A stretch of DNA of 48,260 nucleotides from Chara braunii (Eukaryota; Streptophyta; Charophyceae; Charales; Characeae). Shown in pieces: positions 41,193-48,260 of the stretch (positions within the stretch are counted from its first letter, which is position 1; every line of letters starts with the position of its first letter). A program made the position numbers and the translations under genes. The stretch is taken from positions 380,429-428,688 of the forward strand of contig BFEA01000316.1 in NCBI GenBank assembly GCA_003427395.1, read 5' to 3'. The notes under the pieces are model-generated. The model saw only the letters and a list, made by a program, of their open reading frames with translations. It was not told the origin of the DNA and ran no database searches.

Positions 41193-41800
41193 GGTAAGTT
41201 GAATAGAACATACGTACATCTTTTCTGGGTTAAGACGGTAAGGGGGGTGTTGTGTTGGGGATATCTGTGTGTGTGTATTTTCTGGGTGATGATAGGCATT
41301 TGAAAGGATTACACCGCTGCAGCCCTGGTCCAGTCCAAGATCCCAGTTTTGTCATCAGTCCCAGTTGCGTGTACAATATTCACGAAGTACTAGGCAGGAT
41401 AGTGTTAGTAAGCCGCAGTAGGAAATTTCCGATAGGCACTGGTAGTAGGGGTCAGAAAGTTCGTAGAAGTCATAGACCCATTTTGGTCAGTCGAGGCCAG
41501 TCAGCAAAGTCCCAGGAAAGTCCGCACACTTCCAGAAGCGACAAAATCATCGGCAGGGTACCATACCCATAACCGGCCCGAAGACTCTGGAAGGCAAATT
41601 GCCAATTAGAGAAGTCCATTTATTGAAGTCGTCATCCCACACTTGCGAGTACAGCTGGAAGCGCTACTGTGCTTTTTTTTTTTCTTTTCCCTATGCTGTG
41701 CTATTTTGGGATCCTGCGATGTGTACTGCTACTTCTTTTTTTTGTTGTACTGCTACTTTGTTTGCCGTTGGTAGTAGGTAGTCGACTGGGCAGGGCACCA
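41193..41800. repeat. Spacer with R3 repeat (copy 1)
   Basis: About 41330-41620 is degenerately similar to 46480-46815: gtacaatattcac, gccgcagt, gtcagtc, and cataaccggc...ctggaaggc are shared in order. Function unknown. 41197-41239 resembles an M2 MITE half. Confidence 0.4.
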
Positions 41801-41815
41801 TAGCTAAGTTGTTCT
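41801..41815. repeat. 15-bp target duplication of the minus-strand U6 copy
   Basis: tagctaagttgttct occurs at 41801-41815 and exactly again at 41905-41919, bracketing the U6 fragment and its tail. Confidence 0.92.
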
Positions 41816-41849
41816 TTTTTTTTNTCCTCTTCCTTCTTTTTTTTTTCAG

Positions 41850-41854
41850 GGGCC

Positions 41855-41886
<32 letters not shown>

Positions 41887-41904
41887 ACGGATGTCCCGAA
41901 GGAC
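41850..41904 (-). pseudogene. U6 snRNA retropseudogene, 3'-truncated
   Basis: On the minus strand: GTCCTTCGGGACATCCGTTA, then AAATTGGAACGATACAGAG and AGATTAGCATGGCCCC, ending after CTG, about 58 nt from the 5' end. The 3' half of U6 is replaced by an A/G-rich stretch (41816-41846, including one N at 41824) that ends at the left 15-bp target copy. The U6 part is essentially undamaged. Loss of the 3' end with an intact 5' end is opposite to usual LINE truncation and fits reverse transcriptase switching from an A-rich RNA onto U6. Confidence 0.92.
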
Positions 41905-42045
41905 TAGCTAAGTTGTTCTAGCATAGTAGAGAACAGAGAAACAGGAGAGATATAGTTCAGAGAGGTGAGATACTGGACAGATAGAGGGAGAGAGGAGTGA
42001 GTTTGAGGCAGGGAGAGAGAGATCATACCTGTGAGAGCTGGCTTG

Positions 42046-42204
42046 GCGGCGATAGGTGCTTCTTGTACAACCACAATTCTCTGTCATTGAGTTGAGTTGC
42101 CGCGATAGGTGCTTCTTGTACAATGACAATTCTCTGTAATCGAGTTGAGTTGCGGCGATAGGTGCTTCTTGTACAACGACAATTCTCTGTAATTGAGTTG
42201 AGTT
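42046..42204. repeat. 53-bp unit, three tandem copies
   Basis: Units start at 42046, 42099 and 42152, each with gataggtgcttcttgtacaa and caattctctgt, and differ at a few positions. No coding function is evident. Confidence 0.93.
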
Positions 42205-42224
42205 GCGGAAACTACTTTGGAGTA

Positions 42225-43510
42225 CATCTCACTTGTGCATGTGTGTGATGATGTGTGTGCGAGCGTGGTGTGAAAAGGTCATGAGCAGTTGGTTTTTCAA
42301 AGCAATCGTCAAAGTGTCTCCCTGGCTCAAATGATGGTGTGAACCTACGGTCTGTATTCGACTTGCTGTCTGAGTGGGCGATGACCTGCTTTGGTCTGTG
42401 CTGTATGAGTAGACTGCCTTGTTGGTGCTGCATTGCTGATACTGGCCCGGTGCTTGCCTACCGTCTTCACCCGATTAGAACGCCCAGTCATTACAGACGT
42501 AAGGTGCAATTTTCAGTTCTATGACCAGATATTCGATTCGGGTGACGACGGTAGTCGTTTGGCCTTGCTGACTTGTTGCCTCGCTGCTCACCATGCTGTG
42601 CTGCTGCTTGCCTTCCCGCTGGGCTGCCCACCCACCCATCACACCTGTGCCCTCTGGCCTATGTCTTGCTATTGCTCGCCGTTTAGTGCCTTGTCCCCTT
42701 CGCTGGTCTGCCCCTTGCTGTTTGTCATGCTGCCTTGTCGGCGTGCTGCTGAACATGCTGCGCAGGTTCTTTCTGTTTTTTTCTTTTCTGTTTTCTGTTT
42801 CTTGCAACAGTGACTCTATATTAAGGGCTGGAAACCAGGTCCAGCGTCCCTTGCAATGATGCACTCACTCATGCTTCCCTCGATTATGGCCGAGGGGCCC
42901 TACTTCTTACTTTGCTGCCTTGCTTCCCCAAAGCACTGCCCTGATGCTTGCCTTGTTGTTTGGCCCTGCTGCCTTATTGCCTTGCTGATTGCCTTATCGT
43001 TTGGCTCATCCACCCTGGTGCTTGCCTTGTCGTTTGGCTGCCCACCCGCCTCCCCTGTGCCCTCTGCCGCATGTGCCTTGCTGTTCCTTGCTGTTCAGTG
43101 CCTTGTTCCCTTGTTCCCTTGCTGTTCGTCATGCTGTCCTGCTGCTTGCCTTGCCTTGGTGTTTTGTTCCTTTGCTGCTCATCGTGCTTCCCTACTGCTT
43201 GCCTTTCCCATCCTACCTTGTCACCCACCTGCTTGCTACTTTGTTGCCCTCCCGCCATGCTGCCTTGTTTGCCTTGCTGGTCATTGTCCTGGCCTTCTGC
43301 TTGCCTTGCTGCCTTCATGCCCTCCTGCCTTGTGGTCTTGTTGCCTTGCGGTTCATTGTGATACCCTGCGGCTCGTCTTGACGCCTCGCTTCCCACCAGC
43401 CTCCCCCTTGCCCTCCAGCCTATGTGCTTTGCTGCTGCTTGCTTGCTGTTGGATGTGTGCTTGCCTCACCCTTGCCTTGCTGCTTGTGATGTCACACTGT
43501 TGGTTGTCCA
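42225..43510. repeat. R2 repeat copy 1, CT-rich degenerate array
   Basis: The first part (ctccctggctcaaatgatgg, gatgacctgctttggtctgt) matches 45310-45430. The rest is a long degenerate array of tgccttg and ctgctg words (42560-43480). Long ORFs here (up to 223 codons) are Leu/Cys/Ala-rich in all frames on both strands, as expected of a CT-rich array, and no domain is visible, so I do not call genes. Confidence 0.6.
42458..42554. mobile_element. M1 MITE copy
   Basis: Ends ctaccgtcttcacccg and cgggtgacgacggtag are inverted, with internal cagtcattacag and gtgcaattttcag. It is 97 bp, with the arms more decayed than at 23470. Confidence 0.75.
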
Positions 43511-44528
43511 CTTACAGCACGGCTTAAAGCACAAGTACACCACACATTGGCCCGCGGGTGTCAGCATGAAACGCGGACCACTTCAGAGGCCACCGTTTTT
43601 TTTTTCAACTGCGGGCCTGGCCGCGCGGCGCCTCCGAGTTTTGCTTGTGGCGACAAAAACTTTCTTCAAGGCTGGGGCCGTGTACTTAGCGGTTTAAAGC
43701 GGCTGATGACTCAAAAATCAAAATGTCAATATGGGGATGCTATAGACTGTTGAGGGCTGAGCCACCTCCTTATGTATTGTCTGTTTCTGTTCGACAAAAC
43801 GATCTGTCACTACTCTTGTTCTTCCTTCTCTGCTATACCCTTACCCTTATGTGTTGTCCGTTTCTCTTCCATATAACTGCATATATATGGGGAGCTCTGG
43901 GAATAGTCCATTCAGCCAATAAGTTAATAGCAACTGGATAGTAGTTAATAACTTAATACCCAATAGCAAATACCTCCTCCATAGTCAATGGAACAGAGAA
44001 TGAGTAAGGGGAACATGGTTTTGCGCAAAATTTGCGGTAATGGTGTACCTCAGAGTACGTGGGGCTGCTATGTAGTATCGTGATAGTAACACACACACAC
44101 AGCCCCTGACTGGCTTCTTACGATAGTCTCTAGCTTCTCTCCCGGTGAGTACAAAGGACCCAATGAGATTCCTCGTTCCCCTGCTCTTCTCCTGCCTCCA
44201 CACTTCCCCCTTCTTACCCCCCGTCCCCCACCCTTGCTCTCGTTCCCCTTCCCTATTCCCTTCACTCATGCAGGACTATTAAACGCTACGAGTGAGCATC
44301 GTTAAAATAACAGACAAAATATAAGGTGCAGGTGTGCTGCAAAGCAAAAGGGTGTGTTCGCATTCCACACTCAAGAACACAGACGTGGTGCACCTTGCAC
44401 CTCTCATACTACAACAATGAAACAACTGTTTCGCCAAAACAATACAGCTAGAAGAACATTACAATCATTAAAATTCACATCACCCTTGATAGAAGATTGT
44501 GAGATAAGGCTGTTTCAAGTTTCAAATC
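43511..44528. other. Spacer, R4 repeat, no gene supported
   Basis: 44200-44345 resembles 47195-47345 (taaggtgcaggtgtgctg and preceding cttccccttccct), a short dispersed repeat. The rest shows no domain-bearing ORF. Confidence 0.4.
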
Positions 44529-44542
44529 TTTCGATCTATTCA

Positions 44543-44694
44543 CCAACGGGCCTAGCCCAGTTGGTACACCCATGAACTGTTGAAATATGAATCAGACCCA
44601 AGTTCGAATCCAGATGCAATCAGATGACAGAAGAAGATATTTATAAATTACCTGGGGCCAGTTAGTTAAAGGAGGATATCTCAAGGCCATCACC

Positions 44695-44732
<38 letters not shown>
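44543..44732 (+). mobile_element. tRNA-derived SINE
   Basis: A tRNA-like head carries a perfect pol III A box (tagcccagttgg, 44553-44564) and a perfect B box (gttcgaatc, 44602-44610) 49 bp apart start to start. An unrelated body follows, then an uninterrupted run of 33 A (44698-44730). The element is bracketed by tttcgatctattca (44529-44542) and ttccgatctattca (44733-44746), a 14-bp duplication with one mismatch. These are the defining marks of a SINE moved by LINE machinery. The near-intact boxes and long A tail suggest a young copy. The parent tRNA cannot be named by eye. Confidence 0.88.
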
Positions 44733-44746
44733 TTCCGATCTATTCA

Positions 44747-45239
44747 TCTGGGTGGAGAAGGGGTTGCTCTGGTGGCAATCTAAACCACACACACACACAA
44801 TCATGTTAATTTCTCTCCTTTTCTTTGTCTGATTATTAACCTTAGTATTTCCTTTCTGTTGTCCACTTTGTTTGTACCCTGGTCTTCGCTTGTGCTGCTC
44901 TTCTTCTTCTTCTTCTTCTTCTTCTTTTTTTTTTTTTTGTGACCTTGGCCAATCTGGTACTGTGCAAAGTTGACCATGGTAACCTTTCTACCTGTTCCCT
45001 TGGTATATCCAATCTCTTCTCCCATCTTATCGCCAAAATCTGATCCAAATGGCATGATCTCCTCCTCAGACGGTAGCCCAATTTAGTGGTGTACTGAAGT
45101 ATATTAATTCTCCTGATTACTCTTGACGAGGCTTCCCCTGATGTTCCATGCCCACTCTGCTGGATCGATTTCCAGGTCCCGAATGGATGTCATACCGAGG
45201 TGAACGCCTTTTAAGCAGTGTCACATAGTCCTGTGACAC
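44747..45239. other. Spacer with simple repeats
   Basis: Contains a short CA repeat and a CTT tract running into T (44899-44938). No gene is seen. Confidence 0.45.
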
Positions 45240-46070
45240 TATTAGGGGGGTCGCTGTGTTTAGGATGTCTGTGTCTGTGTCTTCCCCAGGTGATGACAGA
45301 CATTCATCTAAGTGACTCCCTGGCTCTGATGGCAGTGTGAACCTTCAGTCCGTAGACTCGTAGAGTTCAAGTTGTGGTGCTGTGATCAGGCGATGATCTG
45401 CTTTGGTCTGTGTCGGATGTGTCGACTGCCTTGCCTGTGCTGGTCCAGGCTGGCTGCCCAACCCCTTCCCTTGTCTTTCCATGTTGCTCGCCTGTTTGCC
45501 TTGTCGTTTGGCTGCCTTGTTGGTGCTGCCTTGTTGCCTGACACCCTCATAGCCTCGCTGCCTCCCTGCCTCCCTGCCTCCCTGCCTCCCTGCCTCCCTG
45601 CCTCCCTGCCTCCCTGCCTCGCTGCCTGCTGCTCATCCTGCACCCTGTCACTGACATAGTCGTTTGGCTGCCTTGTTGCCTGCTGCTCATCCCCCACCCT
45701 GGTACTTGTTTAGTTGCTTTGCTGTGCCAGAGTTGCTGCCTTGTTGCCTTGCTGCCTTGTGGCCTCGCTGCCTTGTGGCCTTGCTGACTTGTTGCCTTGC
45801 TGCGTTGATGGCTTGTTGCCTCACTGCCTTCTTGCCTTGCTTCCCTCTTGCCCACTGCTCATTGCGTTGCATAGCCTTGTCATTTGGCTGTTTGCTGCTC
45901 ACCATGCTGTCCTCTGACTTACCTTGACGTTCAGCTTCCCTCCCACCCGCCTCCCCCATGCCAACTGGCCTAATATGTGCTTTGTGTTTTCTTGCAGTCC
46001 AATGCCTTGTTTCCTTGCACTTGCAGTGTTACCTGCTTGACCTTCCACTGACAGGAGGGGCCAAAGTAGT
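45240..46070. repeat. R2 repeat copy 2, CT-rich degenerate array
   Basis: Matches copy 1 in its first 200 bp (actccctggctctgatgg, gatgatctgctttggtctgt) and continues as an array of ttgccttgctgcc words. No gene is supported. Confidence 0.6.
45553..45628. repeat. 8-bp microsatellite (CCTCCCTG)n
   Basis: About eight near-identical units. ORFs through it are Leu/Pro/Ala runs. Confidence 0.93.
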
Positions 46071-47050
46071 TTATTATGACTCAAAGCACAGTGTCGGGCG
46101 TTCAAGCCTCGTGAGTCGATGGAAGTCTGACAAAACACCCTTGTATTTTTTTTGTTATTTTCGTACCTCTTGTATCCTTCAAGTGATTTATATCTATTGT
46201 TACGTATCTGACGAAGTGAGAAACAAGTCTGACAAGACAGTTTGACAAACAAGTCGGACAAAACAGTCTGGAGTCTGGACACGTGGGTCTCATGCTTAAC
46301 AGTGCACAGGGATGGGAAGCTTGGAACACATATTTGGGAGTTCATGCCATGCTAAGTGAAAGGGTTCACGAATCTCAGCACCTCTGTTTCAGTCCCGAGT
46401 CCCGAGTCCGAGGTCCCAGTCCCAAGTCCCAGGTCCCTGTCCCGAGCTCCAGGACATAGTCCCATTCCGTGTTCCATGAGTGGTTCCAGCCACTTGTACA
46501 ATATTCACCAACGCTCCAGAAGAGAAGTTTTCGTTTGTATTCATACAGTCTGTATGAATACCTAAGCAGGTCAGTTAAGTACACGGTGGTGTCCCTGATA
46601 GATAAAAGTCATGGGCTAAAGAGTCTATTTTTAGAAGGTACCACGAGCCGCAGTGAAGATCACAAAGGTCGTCAGGCCAGGTGTCAGTCAGTCCGACCAA
46701 GCAGCCAGGTCCAAGGACAATCCGTAAGCTTCCAAAAGCAGCAAACAAGGAAAAGGGGAGCCAACCCATAACTGGCAGAAGCTGCCTGGAAGGTGAACCA
46801 GCAAGTATAAAAAAAGAAAAATTCAGCAGCACCTGGATGTCAACACAGTGTGTTGGGCACTCGATGCAGAAGCTTTGCTGCGATATTCTGCCTTGGAGAG
46901 GCGACCAAATCAGTGCGAGGGAGCGTAATGTAGTGTGGTCAACAGCGTTGGGCGCCATAGCCATAGTTGTAGAGTGAGAGAGAGGAAGACATTCAAAGAG
47001 ACGAGTGAGGACTGTGAGGTGAAGCTGGCCACTTGTGCCGTCTATAGCAG
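46071..47050. repeat. Spacer with heptamer run and R3 repeat (copy 2)
   Basis: 46392-46450 is a degenerate run of 7-bp units of the type agtcccg. About 46480-46815 is the second R3 copy. ORFs crossing this region have no recognisable domain. Confidence 0.45.
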
Positions 47051-47161
47051 TCCGCGTCTTCACCCGAATAGAATGCCCAGTCATTATAGCTGTAGTTGGT
47101 GCAATTTTCAGCCTAGATACAGTGATAATGACCGGGCGTTTCATTCGGGTGAAGACGGTAG
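47051..47161. mobile_element. M1 MITE copy
   Basis: gcgtcttcacccgaatagaa on the left and ttcattcgggtgaagacggt on the right are inverted, with internal cattatagctgtag and cagtgataatgac. The arms mirror with a few mismatches over about 45 bp. Confidence 0.8.
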
Positions 47162-47631
47162 TGAGTATTGAAACTCTGTGAAGGTCGTCTGTCCCAGGCT
47201 TTGTTTCTTCCTCTGTCCATCTTCTTCCCCTTCCCTTTTTCCCTCCTCGCTCCCCTACTACAGAACTCCGAAATGCATACAGATGCGCATCATTAAGAGA
47301 ACAGACAAAACATAAGGTGCAGGTGTGCTGAAAAGCAACCAGGAGTGTAAGCATCACATGCAACCCCTCTCCCTTTACTCTGCCTCCTTTTCATAGTATG
47401 CAAGTGGGCCGTTATGGCACGCGGGGATGTGGGCAGCTCACACTGAACTAGATCAACCTGGCTAGCCTTGTACGTTAGAGGCACAGTAAAGGGGGAGCAG
47501 AGCCAAAAGAGGAACTAAAAGAGAAACCATGAAAAAACCCAAAGTAAAGGAAAAGAAGGAAAAACTGCACATGAAAAACCAAAACAACGTTTTTTAGTGT
47601 GCGTCGTGTTGTCTGCTATTTTTTTCGTTTT
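47162..47631. other. Spacer, R4 repeat, no gene
   Basis: 47195-47345 is the second R4 copy. The rest is A-rich without a credible frame. Confidence 0.4.
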
Positions 47632-48090
47632 TGTTACGATCCTGGTCATTTCCCAAGTGCAAATTCACAATGAAAGACAATGCCACCCAATTGCGAAAGA
47701 AATGAAAGCACTTGCAAAGAGATAAAGGCCAGAGGAGAGGTAAAGAAGAAGAAGAAGAAGAAGAAGTACACCAGCAAGACCAATGACAATCCCCCCTTCT
47801 CTCTCCACCTTCTTCCTCCTCCTTCTCTTCACCAATCTTATTCTTCTCTCAATAATAATAATAATAACAATGAATGGATGAACCAGAATCAATATCCGAA
47901 GTTCCCTCTTACTGCTGACTCAACTCAACAACAACAACAACAACAACAACCAGTCCACCATAGCTATGGCTTCCCTCCTCCAGCCTCCTCTCTCAAGCAT
48001 AGGCTATGGCGGACTAATGAGGGCCTGGCCCTGATGCCCAAAGGACCACTCAAAGCAGCTACGCCGCTGCTGGCTTGGTCCACTATGTGT
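47632..48090 (-). repeat. R1 family repeat, reverse partial copy
   Basis: In reverse complement it matches the last third of copies 1 and 2: agtccgccatagcc, ggatattgattctggttca, ttgtcattggtcttgctggt, a CTT tract, and ttggcattgtc-like words ending at ...ccaggatcgtaaca. Its terminus TGTTACGATC at 47632 is the sharp edge expected of an LTR end. Similarity fades near 48085. Confidence 0.6.
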
Positions 48091-48260
48091 TACGGACTTC
48101 GCCAGGGCTCGATCCCTGGTCTATCTTTTGCTGTTTCGGCTGCATCCCGTTTTCGGCCTGGCACCCTTTTTCCAAACCCCTCCTTTGGTACCGTAGGATT
48201 TTGGACAACTGGCGCCATGCTGCAATTCGGGCGCCACTTTCAAATACTGCATTTTTCAGT
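48091..48260. other. Window edge, nothing recognised
   Basis: A short hairpin (ccagggctcgatccctgg, about 48101-48118) is the only structure seen. Confidence 0.4.

Noticed and set aside
42433-43527. ORFs of 126-223 codons in the CT-rich region
   Set aside because: Several overlapping frames on both strands are open, composition is repeat-like, and no domain is visible.
45547-45697. Arg/Gly/Gln-rich minus-strand ORFs
   Set aside because: Translation of the 8-bp microsatellite.
48101-48118. Pol III B-box-like ggctcgatcc
   Set aside because: Does not fit the B-box consensus at the second base and has no A box upstream; better seen as a small hairpin.
1-48260. CRISPR arrays, operons, ribosome binding sites
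   Set aside because: Tandem arrays here lack repeat-spacer structure and the content is eukaryotic; no prokaryotic features were seen.

Overview
The window looks like transposon-dense, gene-poor nuclear DNA of a plant-lineage eukaryote. I infer a charophyte green alga, possibly close to Chara. The reasons are plant-type LINEs whose ORF2 ends in a zf-RVT-like zinc motif, a chromovirus-type Ty3/gypsy element whose polyprotein resembles (from memory, unchecked) many predicted Chara braunii proteins, plant-like U6 and U2 snRNA copies, and short TTTAGGG-like runs. No intact host protein gene can be supported. Nearly every credible open reading frame is a broken piece of a retrotransposon.

Layout. 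1-960: GA repeat, a decayed U6 pseudogene and filler. LINE A (about 965-17475) has broken ORF1 and ORF2. Its ORF2 carries a 346-bp hAT-like MITE flanked by an 8-bp target duplication. Its 3' UTR is split by a 9-kb Ty3/gypsy element on the minus strand (7422-16411, with a 420-bp assembly gap). A paralogous copy of the same UTR sequence downstream preserves the empty insertion site. 17476-18680: direct repeats, then a foldback element holding a GC-rich minisatellite. LINE C (18681-22362) is 5'-truncated, and a U6 snRNA retrocopy with a perfect 17-bp target duplication sits in its 3' end. 22363-24600: an unrecognised minus-strand exon-like ORF, a perfect 47-bp inverted repeat, two more MITE-like inverted repeats and a U2 snRNA pseudogene. 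26043-27864 and 39786-41192 (with a partial reverse copy at the right edge) are a repeat family that looks like solo LTRs. LINE D is a fragment (28040-28690). LINE E (about 29390-38595) is the most complete LINE: it has ORF1 with a CCHC knuckle, ORF2 with endonuclease, RT and zinc finger, and a 721-bp TTAA-flanked insertion. LINE F (38591-39620) is a 3' fragment abutting LINE E's poly(A) tail. 39672-48260: degenerate repeats, tandem arrays, MITEs, a 3'-truncated U6 retrocopy with a 15-bp duplication, and a tRNA-derived SINE with A and B boxes, a 33-nt A tail and a 14-bp duplication.

How the parts relate. The LINEs supply an L1-type target-primed reverse transcription machinery. The U6 copies and the SINE bear its hallmarks (A-rich tails, 14-17-bp duplications), so I infer that LINE machinery mobilised them. 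Several LINEs here share a 3'-terminal module with a short stem-loop directly before the poly(A) tail. Many inactivating changes in the elements and snRNA copies are C-to-T or G-to-A, consistent with silencing by cytosine methylation followed by decay. All calls are by eye; no alignment or database search was run.
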